A DNA stretch of 64,000 bases from Dietzia natronolimnaea (GCF_002289575.1 NZ_NTGA01000009.1:1-64000), one strand, 5' to 3'. Counted from the stretch's first letter, positions 16,649-28,207 are shown. The notes: generated by a model from the letters alone, not told the origin. Program-made: numbers and translations.

Positions 16649-17520
16649 GAGTTCTCCTCCGTTGGCGATGCGCTCAGTGTGGCACGGCGCGGCTGGCAGG
16701 ACGGGCAGCGGTACGCGATGCGATCGGGCGAATCACTCGGCTCGTGCGGGTCCGCGAGGCCACCGAGGCGGAACGTCTCCACCCGGGTCCCGCACCTGCG
16801 GCACGGCCTACCGTCACGGCCGTACACCCATAACTCGCGCCCACGCCGGGTCTCGCCGGTGGTCACGCGCACAACGCGGTTGGCGTTGGCGACCAGCATC
16901 TTGCGCGCGAGCGTGACCGTGGCGCCGAGATCCGGCCCGACCTCGACGGGATCCCGCGGATCCACCCCACGCAGAAAACACAGTTCGGCGCGGTAGATGG
17001 TGCCTATCCCGGCCAGATTGCGTTGGTCGAGCAGGGCCTCGCTGATCGTGCGCCCCGGCCGCTCCCGGATACGCCGCACGGCCTCGGCGGTACTCGCGAC
17101 CGGATCCCAGTCCGCGTCCAACAGGTCGGGACCGAGATGCTCGACGGCGCCGTCGGCCTCGGCGGGTGTCAGTGCGCGCAGCAGTCCGAGTTCGGTGCCC
17201 ACCACCTCGGTGTCGCCCGCGCGGAGGACCAGCCGGACGGTGTGCGCGGGGAACCGCCACCGCTCCCCCGCGCGCAACACATGGATGCGGCCCTCCATCT
17301 TGAGGTGGATGTGGAGGGTGACCGGATCGCGCCCCTGGCCATCGGGGCCGACGACGACGAGGAGGTGCTTTCCCCGGGACCGGGCTGCCTCAACGGTCCT
17401 GCCGCGGAGGTCGACCGCGGCGAACCTCGGCACCCGGAGCTCGGTCCTGTCCATGGTCCGCCCAGCGAGCGCAGCGCGGACCCGCGCCGCGGCTCTGTGG
17501 ACCGTGTCGCCTTCGGGCAC
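16645..17520 (-). CDS. nei2: Fpg/Nei-family DNA glycosylase (endonuclease VIII-like)
   Basis: The 291-aa base-excision-repair enzyme begins MPEGDTVHRAA, giving the N-terminal Pro2 nucleophile and Glu3 after Met removal. A helix-two-turn-helix segment lies near LLDQRNLAGIGTIYRAELCF. The C-terminal zinc finger has Cys pairs CRRCGTRVET and YRCPSCQPRR. It should excise oxidised pyrimidines and cut at abasic sites. The closeness to lhr repeats the lhr-nei neighbourhood of mycobacteria (Rv3296-Rv3297), which supports the nei2 name. Only three bases separate it from the upstream efflux gene. Confidence 0.92.
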   Translation of the reverse strand: MPEGDTVHRAAARVRAALAGRTMDRTELRVPRFAAVDLRGRTVEAARSRGKHLLVVVGPDGQGRDPVTLHIHLKMEGRIHVLRAGERWRFPAHTVRLVLRAGDTEVVGTELGLLRALTPAEADGAVEHLGPDLLDADWDPVASTAEAVRRIRERPGRTISEALLDQRNLAGIGTIYRAELCFLRGVDPRDPVEVGPDLGATVTLARKMLVANANRVVRVTTGETRRGRELWVYGRDGRPCRRCGTRVETFRLGGLADPHEPSDSPDRIAYRCPSCQPRRATLSASPTEENS

Positions 17521-17523
17521 TGC

Positions 17524-18435
17524 TCACCATCCCAGTTCGTGACACCCGCCGGTACGGGCGGTCTCGATCTGCACGGTCACGTGCTCGACTCCGTGTCCCT
17601 CCAGCAGAACGCGCCGGGCGTCGCCGAGCACCTCGGCGTGGTCGGCACCCGGGTCGACCACCAGGTGCACAGTCCCCACGTCCATGCCGGAAGTCAGGGT
17701 CCACAAGTGCAGGTCGTGGACCTCCTCGACACCCCGCAACTCCCCGAGCTGCGCCTCCACCGCCCCGGGATCGACGTCGGCCGGAGCGTGCTGGGCGAGG
17801 ACGGCGAGCACCTGTCGACCGAGCGCCACCGCCCGGATCACGACGAATACGGCGATAGCCACCGCCACCACCAGGTCCCACACCGTCGAACCGGTGACCC
17901 GCATGAGCAGCGCGGCCGCGATCACCCCGACCGAACCGGCCGCGTCGGCGAGCACCTCGAGGTACGCGCCGCGGACCGCCAGACTCTCGGTGGAGCCACT
18001 GCGCAGCAGCAGCAGGGAGACCACGTTGATGACGAGCCCCAGCACGCCGACGAGCAGCATCGTCCCGGTGGCGACGGGAGCGTCGGAACCGAGCCGGCTG
18101 ACGGCTTCGACCAGCACGTACCCGCCCATGCTGAGCATGATGAGCACGGCCAGGCCGGAGGCGAAGATCTCCCCGCGGTAGCGGCCGAACGTCCGGCGGC
18201 CTGTCCCGTCGGGCCGGGCGGCGATGATCGTCGCCAGCAGGGCCGCACCGAGCGCCACCACGTCCGCGCCCATGTGCCCGGCGTCGGACAGCAGGGCGAG
18301 GGAACCGGAGACCAGTCCCGCGACCAGTTCGACGACGAAGAATGCCGCCGTCAGGACGAAAGCAGTAGCGAGCCGCGCCCGGTAGCGGGCACCGGCATGG
18401 CCGGAGGGTCGACCGTGAGCATGACCCGCACCCAT
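17524..18435 (-). CDS. Cation diffusion facilitator family metal exporter
   Basis: This 303-aa membrane protein has six predicted transmembrane segments and an N-terminal His-rich tail (GAGHAHGRPSGHAG). Metal-site motifs are SDAGHMGADV (about residue 51) in helix 2 and LADAAGSVGVIAA (about 163) in helix 5, the H/D pattern of CDF zinc or cobalt exporters of the CzcD type. A cytoplasmic C-terminal domain follows. The ATG at 18435 is chosen for GGGGGGA six bases upstream. An ArsR-type operator candidate lies just before it, suggesting metal-induced expression. Confidence 0.9.
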   Translation of the reverse strand: MGAGHAHGRPSGHAGARYRARLATAFVLTAAFFVVELVAGLVSGSLALLSDAGHMGADVVALGAALLATIIAARPDGTGRRTFGRYRGEIFASGLAVLIMLSMGGYVLVEAVSRLGSDAPVATGTMLLVGVLGLVINVVSLLLLRSGSTESLAVRGAYLEVLADAAGSVGVIAAALLMRVTGSTVWDLVVAVAIAVFVVIRAVALGRQVLAVLAQHAPADVDPGAVEAQLGELRGVEEVHDLHLWTLTSGMDVGTVHLVVDPGADHAEVLGDARRVLLEGHGVEHVTVQIETARTGGCHELGW

Positions 18436-18456
18436 GTGACATCCCCCCTTCCCAAC

Positions 18457-18476
18457 ATATGCACTAATGCGCATAT
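18457..18476. promoter_or_regulatory. ArsR/SmtB-like operator upstream of the CDF gene
   Basis: ATATGC and GCATAT form a perfect inverted repeat with an 8-bp spacer (18457-18462 and 18471-18476), 21 bases before the exporter start. ATATG...CATAT elements of this spacing are typical of metal-sensing ArsR/SmtB repressors. No such regulator gene is in the window. Confidence 0.6.
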
Positions 18477-18541
18477 TCTAACTACTCGTCGGGGCGGTCT
18501 CAAGAAATCGTCTCACGGGTCGGCCGCCCGGTCGGCGTCGC

Positions 18542-21500
18542 CTAGCCTCGGATGCGCAGACCCTGGGGGGTGATACCGAACCCGGCGCTCTCGAAGGCGG
18601 CGGCGTGGGGTGAGGTGTGGACGGCCTCGCCGCCGAGGGTCGTGACCGTGAGCGTGCCGACCGCGCCCGATCTCACAGTGCCGGCGAGCGCGGCGGCGGC
18701 GAGGGGGACGGCGTCGACTCTGTCGTCGAGAACCAGGATGGTCCGCCCTCCGCGCTCGACGAACAGCACGCACACGCCGTCGACCAGCACCACCAGGGCG
18801 CCCGCCTTGCGGCCGGGACGGTGTCCGGACGCGGTCCCGGCCCCTGCGCCAGCCCCTGCGCCGACCCCGTCGCCGGTCATCCTGCCGGCCGGCCAGGGCA
18901 GGGCCGCGCCGTAGGGGTTCGCAGGGTCGGTCGCGGCGAGCACCCGGACCGTAGGCTCGTCGGCACCGGAGGGCCAGTGCGCGTCGTCGGCGGTGTCGTC
19001 GAACGTCCGCAGCCGGTCGATGGTGTTTCCGGCGGCGAACTGGGCGGCGCCGAGGCCGTCGACGAAGTAGCCGCGGCGGCAGCGGCCGGAGTCCTCAATC
19101 TGTGCCAGTACCTTGTACACGGCTGCGAACCCGCCGGGGATCTCCTCGGCCTCCACCGCGCCCCGGGTCACCACGCCGTGACGCAGCAGGAGGGTCTCGG
19201 CCCAGGCGTGAGCGCGCAGCGTCACGTCGGTGACCGGCTCCGGCACGAGCGACCAGCGGCCGGCGAGCACGGGCGGCGTCCTCGTCCCGGCGGCCACCGC
19301 GCCGTTGAGTTGGGCCATCGTGGTCCTGCCCAGGCGGGCACGGCGTGGACGGGCGGAGGATCGGGCCGAGCGGTGCGCGGTGCCCGACCCCGACGACCCG
19401 CCGCCGGCCAGTACGGCGCGCAGCGGGGCGAGGGTGTCGTTGGTGACCACACCGTCCCACACCAGGTCCCACAGGGCGTCGCGGACCGCGGCCTCGGTGA
19501 TGACCGGCGCGGCGTCGGTGGGCGCGGCGTCGGCGGGTGCGGCGTCGATGGGCGCGGCGGCCTCCTTCACCCTGGCCACGATGTCGCGGAAGAACAGGGC
19601 TCCGCCGCGCAGGGAGTCGACGACGGCGAGATGGACCGGCCCCTCCGGCTGCGGTCGCTCGAGGGGCAGGGTGGCGCCGGCCGAATCCGCCGGATGCAGC
19701 GAGACCCAGCCGTCGCGGGACCCCGCACGTCCACGCCCGCTCCAGACCACCTCTCCCCCGGCGAGGAGTTCGTCGAGCATCGCCGGGGAGTAGTCCCGCA
19801 CGCGCGGCGCCAGAATCAGTGGTTCGAGAGCCGATGCCGGCAGAGCGAGGCCGTCGAGTTGCTCGATCACCGCGAGCACCCCGTCCACGCCGGACTCTGC
19901 GCCCGCGTGGGAGCCGGTGGCGGAACCACCGGCGCCGGAGCCGGCCCCGGTGCCGAGGCTCTGCCAGCCGGGCAGGAAGCGGCCCAGCGCGGAGTGCGAG
20001 ACCGGTTCGATCTGCGATCGCAATGCGGCAAGCGAGCGGCGACGGATGTGCCGCAGGACCTCGGCGTCGCACCACTCGGGGCCCGTCGCGCCCGGACGGA
20101 ACTCGCCGGCCAGCAGCGCCCCGGAGGACGTGAGTCGATCGAGAACGCCCCGGGCGACGGCCACCCCGAGCCCGAAACGCTCGGCGACCGCGTCGACGGT
20201 GAACGGGCCGTGGGTGCGCGCATAGCGCCGGATGAGCTCACCGAGCGGGTCGGTGACATCGCCGAGGAACGCCGACGGCACCCCGGGCGGCGGCGGGACA
20301 CCCAGTCCATCGCGGAGCCTGGACACGTCTTCGACGCCGGCCCACCACGTCCGGCCGGAATGCTCGACGGTGACCACGCGCCACGCCTCGGCCAGGGAGG
20401 CGAGCCAGGCGGGAGCGGCGTCGGGGTCGGTGGACCGGGCCGCGACCTCCTCGGCCGTGAGCGGGCCCAGCAGGCGCAGGAGATCGACCACGGCCTCGGC
20501 GTCGCGGGCCGCGCGGTCGGGCTCCAGGTGCTGCAGCCGCCGCCCGATCGAGTCCAGGACCTCGATGTCGAGCAGCTCGCGCAACTCGACGCGACCGAGG
20601 AGCTGCCCGAGCAGCGACGGGTCGATCGCGAGCGCCGCCGCCCGCTTCTCCGCCAACGGCGAGTCGCCCTCGTAGAGGAACGCCCCGACGTAGTCGAACA
20701 GCAGCGACTGCGCGAACGGCGAGGCACTGGGTGTGTCCACCTCGACGATCCGCACGGTGCGCGACTCGATCTCGGTCAGGATCCGCTCGAGCGCCGGGAC
20801 GTCGTAGACGTCCTGCAGACACTCGCGCACCGCCTCGAGGATCATCGGGAAGTCCGGGTAGCGGCGCGCGACGTCGAGCAGCTGCGCCGACTTCTGCCGC
20901 TGCTGCCACAACGGCGCCCGCCGGCCGGGGTCGAGCCGGGGGAACAGCAGGGCGCGCGCGGAACACTCACGGAAGCGGGAGGCGAACAGTGCGGACCCGC
21001 CCACGTGCCGGGTGACCAGGTCCACCGCCTCCTCGGCCCCGATGGCGAACGTCTCGGCTCCCGGGCGTGCGCCCACCTCGCCGTCGTCGCCCATGTCCGG
21101 TACCCGGAGGATGATGCCGTCGTCGGACACCACGGGCACCGCGTCGAATCCGTGCGCGGCGGCGAGCCGGGCGCGCACGGCCTCCGCCCACGGCCAGTGC
21201 ACCCGCGCCCCGAACGGCGAGTGGAGAACCACCCGCCAGTCGCCGACCTCGTCGCGGAAACGCTCCACGACGAGCGTGGTGTCGCTGGGTACATGACCGG
21301 TGGCCTCGCGCTGTTCGGACAGGAAGCGCCGGAGATTGGTGGCGGCGTTGGCATCGAGGCCGGCGGCGTCCAGCCGGGCGGTGGCCTCCGCGTCCGTGCC
21401 GCCCGCGACCTCCCGCAGGAAGCCGCCCAGCGCGCGGCCGAGCTCGGCGGGCCGACCCTGGTCGTCACCGAGCCAGAACGGCAGCCGACCGGTGCCGCCG

Positions 21501-23314
21501 GGCGCGGGGGTGACCAGCACCCGGTCATGGGTGATCTCCTCGACGCGCCAGCTCGAGGCCCCGAGCGCGAACACGTCACCGACGCGGGACTCGTAGACCA
21601 TCTCCTCGTCCAGCTCCCCGACACGGGTGGCCTTCTCCCCCACCATGAACACGCCGAACAGTCCGCGGTCCGGGATCGTGCCGCCCGAGGTGACGGCCAG
21701 CCGCTGGGCGCCGGGGCGGCCGGTGAGCGTCCCCGCGTCGCGGTCCCAGACCAACCGCGGCCTCAATTCCGCGAAGTCCGCCGACGGGTACTTACCGGCG
21801 AGCATGTCGAGCGTGGCCTCGAACGCCGACCGCGGCAGCCCCTGGTACGGGGCCGTGCGCCGGACGGCCGAGAACCACTCCTCCACGTCGATCGGCTCCA
21901 GCGCACACGCCGCCACCGTCTGCTGGGCCAGGACGTCGAGGGGGTTGGCGACAACCGACAACTCCTCGATCGCACCGGCGAGCATCCGCTCCACGGTCAC
22001 CGCGCTGTGGACCAGGTCCGCACGGTGCTTGGGGAACACCACCGCCCGGGAGACCTCACCGACCTGGTGACCGGCACGGCCGACGCGCTGCAGCCCCGAC
22101 GCCACCGACGGCGGTGACTCGACCTGCACCACCATGTCCACCGACCCCATGTCGATGCCCAACTCGAGGGACGAGGTGGCCACCACCGCCCGGAGCCGGC
22201 CCGACTTCAACGCGTCCTCGATGAGCGCCCGGCGCTCCTTGGACACCGACCCGTGGTGCGCCATCGCCAACTCCGGCGGTGCGCCCCGCGTGACCTCCGA
22301 GGGCACCATCACCTGCGCTGGCGGTCGGGCCGGGGGCTCGGGCAGGGACCCGGGGTCGGTGTCCTCGGCGTAGATCTCGTTGAGGCGGGCGGTGAGCCGT
22401 TCGGCCAGGCGACGGGAGTTGACGAAGACGATCGTCGAGCGGTGCGCGGTGACCAGGTCCACCACCTGCCGCTCGACGTGCGGCCAGATCGACCCCTGCC
22501 CCGGCGTGCCCGCTGGTGCGGACACATCCGGGGCGGCCGAGGACAGGTCGGTCATGTCCTCCACCGGGACCCGGACGGACAGCTCGAAGCTCTTGTCCGA
22601 CCGCGGTGCCACCACGGTGACCGGGCGCTCACCCGCCAGGAAGCGGGCCACCTCGGAGTGCGGCCGGACCGTCGCCGACAACCCCACCCGCTGCGCGGGC
22701 GCGTCGAGCAGCTCGTCCAGACGCTCGAGGCTCAGCGCGAGGTGCGCGCCGCGCTTGCTGCCGGCGACCGCGTGGATCTCGTCGATGATGACCGTGTCCA
22801 CGTCCGTCAGGGTCTCGCGGGCGGCCGAGGTCAGCAGCAGGAACAATGACTCGGGCGTGGTGACCAGGATGTGCGGTGGCCTGGCCCGCTGGCGGCGTCG
22901 CTCGTCCGGCGGGGTGTCACCGGTCCGGATCCCCACGGTCACCTCCGGCGTCTCCGTGCCCAGCGCCGCGGCCTCCCGGGCGATCCCCGCCAGCGGAGCC
23001 CGGAGGTTACGCTCGACGTCCACGGCCAGCGCCTTGAGGGGGGAGATGTAGAGGACACGGGTGCCGGGGCCGGACGCGCGGGCACTCCCGGCCGCACTGC
23101 CCGGGTCGGGTTCGGCCGGGCCCAGGAGCAGTCCGTCGAGCGCGGCGAGGAACGCCGACAGCGTCTTGCCCGAGCCCGTCGGTGCGACGACCAGGGTGTG
23201 GGCGCCCCCGGCGAGGGCCGCCCACGCACCGGACTGCGCGGCGGTGGGCGCGCCGAACGCACCACGGAACCAGGAGGCGGTGGCCGGGTGGAACCGGTCC
23301 AGGGCGACGGACAT
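18542..23314 (-). CDS. lhr: Lhr-type ATP-dependent DNA helicase
   Basis: At 1,590 aa this is a long superfamily 2 helicase of the Lhr type. The N-terminal part has Walker A (VVAPTGSGKTLSAF, about residue 43), DEIH box (VIIDEIHAVAGSK, about 190), a SAT-like motif LSATVRP and motif VI QRVGRAGHQ (about 410). The large Lhr-specific region follows. Length is close to mycobacterial Lhr (about 1,500 aa). The start MSVALDRFHP at 23314 is preferred over an upstream frame extension that overlaps the divergent cysQ. A Gly-Ala run (GVGAGAGAGAG, near 18840) and an Asp-Ala-Ala-Pro repeat (near 19530) are low-complexity inserts. Confidence 0.95.
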   Translation of the reverse strand: MSVALDRFHPATASWFRGAFGAPTAAQSGAWAALAGGAHTLVVAPTGSGKTLSAFLAALDGLLLGPAEPDPGSAAGSARASGPGTRVLYISPLKALAVDVERNLRAPLAGIAREAAALGTETPEVTVGIRTGDTPPDERRRQRARPPHILVTTPESLFLLLTSAARETLTDVDTVIIDEIHAVAGSKRGAHLALSLERLDELLDAPAQRVGLSATVRPHSEVARFLAGERPVTVVAPRSDKSFELSVRVPVEDMTDLSSAAPDVSAPAGTPGQGSIWPHVERQVVDLVTAHRSTIVFVNSRRLAERLTARLNEIYAEDTDPGSLPEPPARPPAQVMVPSEVTRGAPPELAMAHHGSVSKERRALIEDALKSGRLRAVVATSSLELGIDMGSVDMVVQVESPPSVASGLQRVGRAGHQVGEVSRAVVFPKHRADLVHSAVTVERMLAGAIEELSVVANPLDVLAQQTVAACALEPIDVEEWFSAVRRTAPYQGLPRSAFEATLDMLAGKYPSADFAELRPRLVWDRDAGTLTGRPGAQRLAVTSGGTIPDRGLFGVFMVGEKATRVGELDEEMVYESRVGDVFALGASSWRVEEITHDRVLVTPAPGGTGRLPFWLGDDQGRPAELGRALGGFLREVAGGTDAEATARLDAAGLDANAATNLRRFLSEQREATGHVPSDTTLVVERFRDEVGDWRVVLHSPFGARVHWPWAEAVRARLAAAHGFDAVPVVSDDGIILRVPDMGDDGEVGARPGAETFAIGAEEAVDLVTRHVGGSALFASRFRECSARALLFPRLDPGRRAPLWQQRQKSAQLLDVARRYPDFPMILEAVRECLQDVYDVPALERILTEIESRTVRIVEVDTPSASPFAQSLLFDYVGAFLYEGDSPLAEKRAAALAIDPSLLGQLLGRVELRELLDIEVLDSIGRRLQHLEPDRAARDAEAVVDLLRLLGPLTAEEVAARSTDPDAAPAWLASLAEAWRVVTVEHSGRTWWAGVEDVSRLRDGLGVPPPPGVPSAFLGDVTDPLGELIRRYARTHGPFTVDAVAERFGLGVAVARGVLDRLTSSGALLAGEFRPGATGPEWCDAEVLRHIRRRSLAALRSQIEPVSHSALGRFLPGWQSLGTGAGSGAGGSATGSHAGAESGVDGVLAVIEQLDGLALPASALEPLILAPRVRDYSPAMLDELLAGGEVVWSGRGRAGSRDGWVSLHPADSAGATLPLERPQPEGPVHLAVVDSLRGGALFFRDIVARVKEAAAPIDAAPADAAPTDAAPVITEAAVRDALWDLVWDGVVTNDTLAPLRAVLAGGGSSGSGTAHRSARSSARPRRARLGRTTMAQLNGAVAAGTRTPPVLAGRWSLVPEPVTDVTLRAHAWAETLLLRHGVVTRGAVEAEEIPGGFAAVYKVLAQIEDSGRCRRGYFVDGLGAAQFAAGNTIDRLRTFDDTADDAHWPSGADEPTVRVLAATDPANPYGAALPWPAGRMTGDGVGAGAGAGAGTASGHRPGRKAGALVVLVDGVCVLFVERGGRTILVLDDRVDAVPLAAAALAGTVRSGAVGTLTVTTLGGEAVHTSPHAAAFESAGFGITPQGLRIRG

Positions 23315-23380
23315 GAACACATGATGTCGTACGGCTACGACACACGCCGAGACACGGACGTGGCTCCGTAGAGTGTGCCC

Positions 23381-24130
23381 ATGCGCGATCTCGACGACCA
23401 CGACCTGGCTTCCCACCTCGCCACCGGCATCGGGGACATCGTCCGGGGCACCCGCGCGGGCGGCCTGCTGCACGGACGTTCGCTCGCGCGTGTGGCGAAC
23501 GACGTCGCCGAGGACTGGACCGGCGAGGTACTCGCCGTGCACCGACCGGACGACGGGATCCTCTCGGAGGGGGTCGCCGACGATCGCAGCCGCCTCGCCA
23601 AGTCACGGGTGTGGATCATCGACGTGATCGACGGCACCAAGGAGTTCTCCACCGGCCGGTCGGACTGGTCGGTCCACGTCGCGCTTGTCGTCGACGGCCG
23701 GCCCACCGTCGCCGCCGTCGGACTCCCCGACGCGGGCCGGGTGTTCCGGTCGGACCAGGTCGATCACGTCGACGGCCCGAGTTCGGGGGCCATGGTGATC
23801 AGTCGCAACAACCCGCCCGCCGGGATCCACGGGGCCGCCGACGAGCTCGGGCTGCACGTGCGGCCAATGGGGTCGGCCGGCGCCAAGATGCTCTCCGTCC
23901 TGCTCGGCGACGCCGACGTCTACCTTCACGCCGGCGGACAGAACGAATGGGACCAAGCGGCGCCCGTCGGCGTGGCGCTCGCCGCCGGTCTGCACGCCTC
24001 CCGGATCGACGGGTCGCCTCTCGAGTTCAACAAGTCCGACACCTACTCCCCGGACATCCTCGTGTGCCGCCCCGATCTCACCGAGAAGGTGCTCGCCGTG
24101 ACGGCGGGGCACCCGGTCTGGACCGCGTGA
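23381..24130 (+). CDS. cysQ: 3'(2'),5'-bisphosphate nucleotidase / inositol monophosphatase family (CysQ)
   Basis: The 249-aa protein has the metal-binding motif WIIDVIDGTKEF (about residue 82), a variant of DPIDGT in which Pro is replaced by Val, and the second motif GGQNEWDQAAPVGV (about 187). A matching arrangement is seen in mycobacterial CysQ, which removes phosphate from 3'-phosphoadenosine 5'-phosphate and from inositol 1-phosphate. It is divergent from lhr with a 66-bp gap and lies just before thyA. The start ATG at 23381 has only a weak upstream site; GTG at 23375 is an alternative. Confidence 0.88.
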   Translation: MRDLDDHDLASHLATGIGDIVRGTRAGGLLHGRSLARVANDVAEDWTGEVLAVHRPDDGILSEGVADDRSRLAKSRVWIIDVIDGTKEFSTGRSDWSVHVALVVDGRPTVAAVGLPDAGRVFRSDQVDHVDGPSSGAMVISRNNPPAGIHGAADELGLHVRPMGSAGAKMLSVLLGDADVYLHAGGQNEWDQAAPVGVALAAGLHASRIDGSPLEFNKSDTYSPDILVCRPDLTEKVLAVTAGHPVWTA

Positions 24131-24158
24131 CCGGACCGCCTGAGTAGACTTGAGCGCC

Positions 24159-26127
<1,969 letters not shown>

Positions 26128-26140
26128 GCCCCCAGGTTAC

Positions 26141-26527
26141 TCAGCGCGTGAGGTCCTTCATCATCGAGCGCATGTCGGTGGTCAGTTCGTCGGCGAGGTC
26201 CTGCAGGCCACCGGAGATGACCTGCGAGAGGAGATCCGGGTTCTGGGCCTCGATCACGCAGCCGCCGCCGGACTCGCGGATCACCACATTGCACGGGATC
26301 ATCAGGGCGACGTCCTTGCTCACGTCGAACGCCTTCCCCGCGAACCCGGGATTGCAGGCGCCGAGGATGAGGACACGCTCGATGTCTTTGTCGATCTTGT
26401 TCTTCAGGGTGGCCGTGAGGTCGATCTCGTGGAGGATCCCGAACCCGCGGTCGGCGAGCGCAGCACGGGTCGCCTCCACCGCCTCGTCGAACTCCATCTC
26501 GGTGAACGTGCCGATTCCGATGTCCAT
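26141..26527 (-). CDS. DUF302 domain protein
   Basis: This 128-aa protein matches DUF302: FGILHEIDLTATLKNKI, then VLILGACNPGFAGKAFD and ALMIPCNVVIRE. The two Cys in GACNP and IPCNV are the family hallmark. The ATG at 26527 is selected because GGAGGT stands seven bases upstream. It lies 88 bases downstream of a CsoR-type regulator on the same strand and is probably under its control. DUF302 proteins often accompany metal or sulfur-stress genes, but their activity is not defined. Confidence 0.88.
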   Translation of the reverse strand: MDIGIGTFTEMEFDEAVEATRAALADRGFGILHEIDLTATLKNKIDKDIERVLILGACNPGFAGKAFDVSKDVALMIPCNVVIRESGGGCVIEAQNPDLLSQVISGGLQDLADELTTDMRSMMKDLTR

Positions 26528-26615
26528 GTCGACTACCTCCGGTGTCGTCGGTGCTGGTCTTGTCGGTTCTGGTCTCCGGTGTCGTCCCCCAGCCTGCCAC
26601 GGCGCCGGGCGGTGG

Positions 26616-26942
26616 TCAGGCGAGCGAGAGGAACAGCTTCTCGAGCTCGGGCAGGTCCACCCCGTCCGCGCCGGGTTCGCCGTCGCGGGTGATGCACTCC
26701 TGGATGTTCTCGCTGATGATCTTGAACCCCGCACGGTCCAGCGCCTTGGACACCGCCGCGAGTTGGGTGACGATCTCCTTGCACGAGCGTTCCTGCTCGA
26801 CCATGTCGATCACCGCGTTGAGCTGGCCGCGCGCGCGGCGCAACCTGTTGAGGACCTGCTGCCTGGGCTCGGACACAGCTTTTGCGGACACTGCTTTGTC
26901 GGACACTGCTTTGTCGGACACTGCCCGCTCGGTTTCTGACAT
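26616..26942 (-). CDS. CsoR/RcnR-family repressor with C-N-C sensor pattern (CstR-like)
   Basis: The 108-aa all-helical repressor has the family core RLRRARGQLNAVIDMVE. The copper sensor CsoR uses Cys36, His61 and Cys65; here the same 25- and 29-residue spacings give Cys54, Asn79 and Cys83. Loss of the histidine with both cysteines kept resembles the persulfide sensor CstR rather than a copper sensor. The N-terminus carries four AVS(D/A)K-type repeats from a 15-bp tandem duplication, probably a flexible tail. A G-tract operator lies before the gene, indicating autoregulation. Confidence 0.85.
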   Translation of the reverse strand: MSETERAVSDKAVSDKAVSAKAVSEPRQQVLNRLRRARGQLNAVIDMVEQERSCKEIVTQLAAVSKALDRAGFKIISENIQECITRDGEPGADGVDLPELEKLFLSLA

Positions 26943-27030
26943 CGTCGTGCCTCTCGTGGGTCACTGATGGTCTCGGACGGTGAAGGTGGACTGACGCGAG
27001 ACCCCCGTGGGTCCACCGGATGACTCCAGT

Positions 27031-27046
27031 GTACCCGCGGGGGTAT
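27031..27046. promoter_or_regulatory. CsoR-family operator in the repressor's own promoter
   Basis: TACCCGCGGGGGTA (27032-27045) has the TACCC-N4-GGGTA G-tract form bound by CsoR-family repressors. It is 89 bases upstream of the repressor start. A related site precedes the thioredoxin gene at 28852-28867. Confidence 0.65.
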
Positions 27047-27085
27047 ATTTCCGCGAGTGCCGGTTACTGTCGGCCCAGCTGACGG

Positions 27086-28207
27086 TCAGTCGTCGTGGAC
27101 GATGATCCCGCGGACCATGCCCTCGCCGCCGCGCTCCATGATCTCGTAGCCCTCGTTGACCTGGTCGAGGGTGAAGCGGTGCGTGATGAGCTCGTCCAGC
27201 TTGAGCTGCTTCTCGTCCCACAGACGCAGGATGTTGGGGATGTCGTGGAAGGCGTTGGCGGAGCCGAAGAGCGAGCCCTTGATGACCTTCTCGTACTGCG
27301 AGACGAACAGGCCGGGCAGGGAGATCGACTGGTTGTCGAGGCCGCCCATCGAGGTGAGCACGACGACGCCGCGCTTACCGACCATGTCGGTCGCGTCGGC
27401 GGTGACCTTCGCGTCGGCCACGCCGATGGTGATGATGGCCTTCTCCGCCATCGTGCCCCAGGTCAGGCCCGGCAGCTCGGCCTTGGCCTCGTCGACGTCC
27501 GTGTAGACGTGGGTGGCGCCGAACTCCTTGGCCTTGGCCAGCTTCGACTCGTCGGTGTCGATGGCGAGGATGAACCGGGCGCCCGCGTGCTTGGCGCCCT
27601 GGATGGCGTTGATGCCGATGCCACCGATGCCGAACACTACGACGGTGTCGCCGGCCCGGACGTCGGCGGAGTAGACGGCGGAACCCCAGCCGGTGGTGAC
27701 GCCACAACCCACCAGGGCCGCGACCTCGAAGGGTATCCAGTCCTGGACCTTGACCACCGAGTTCATGTTGGCCACGGTGTACTGCGAGAACGTACCCAGG
27801 GTGCACATGGCACCGGCGGTCTCGCCGTTGTCCAGTGCGAACGGGTAGCGGCCGTCGGCCATCTCACCGATGGTGCCGTTGAGGCCACCGTCGCAGAGGT
27901 TGGTCATCCCGCGCGCGCAGGCCGAACACTTGCCACAGGCAGGGATGAACGACCCCACCACGTGGTCGCCGGGCTGAACGTGGGTGACGCCGTCACCGAC
28001 CGCCTCGACGACGCCCGCACCCTCGTGACCGCCGACGATCGGCAGGCGACCCGGCAGGTCGCCGCTGGTGATGTGCAGGTCCGAGTGGCAGAGGCCGGCG
28101 ACCTTCCACTTGACGAGCACCTCGCCGAAGTTGGGTCCGTCGAGCTCGGCCTCGACGATCTCGAACGGCTTGCCGAGCTCTCGGACGATGGCGGCCTTGG
28201 TCTTCAT
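27086..28207 (-). CDS. NDMA-dependent alcohol dehydrogenase (mycofactocin-associated, zinc type)
   Basis: The 373-aa medium-chain zinc dehydrogenase has catalytic zinc ligands in GLCHSDLH (Cys about 39) and GGHEGAGVVE (His about 60), the four-Cys structural zinc loop CGKCSACARGMTNLC and the Rossmann motif GIGGIGINAI (about 196). The sequence fits the class whose NAD is bound non-exchangeably and which uses an external acceptor, reported to depend on mycofactocin. The mft locus lies 1.7 kb away on the same strand. Two GAAC-GT-GTTC palindromes are upstream. Confidence 0.88.
   Translation of the reverse strand: MKTKAAIVRELGKPFEIVEAELDGPNFGEVLVKWKVAGLCHSDLHITSGDLPGRLPIVGGHEGAGVVEAVGDGVTHVQPGDHVVGSFIPACGKCSACARGMTNLCDGGLNGTIGEMADGRYPFALDNGETAGAMCTLGTFSQYTVANMNSVVKVQDWIPFEVAALVGCGVTTGWGSAVYSADVRAGDTVVVFGIGGIGINAIQGAKHAGARFILAIDTDESKLAKAKEFGATHVYTDVDEAKAELPGLTWGTMAEKAIITIGVADAKVTADATDMVGKRGVVVLTSMGGLDNQSISLPGLFVSQYEKVIKGSLFGSANAFHDIPNILRLWDEKQLKLDELITHRFTLDQVNEGYEIMERGGEGMVRGIIVHDD

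Noticed and set aside
18617-22117. 1,166-codon open frame on the plus strand opposite lhr
   Set aside because: High-GC shadow of lhr. The composition is Gly/Arg/His-rich without domains, while the minus strand shows all helicase motifs.
26880-26935. Separate intergenic repeat near the CsoR-family gene
   Set aside because: The 15-bp repeats are in frame inside the gene and encode its AVS(D/A)K tail.
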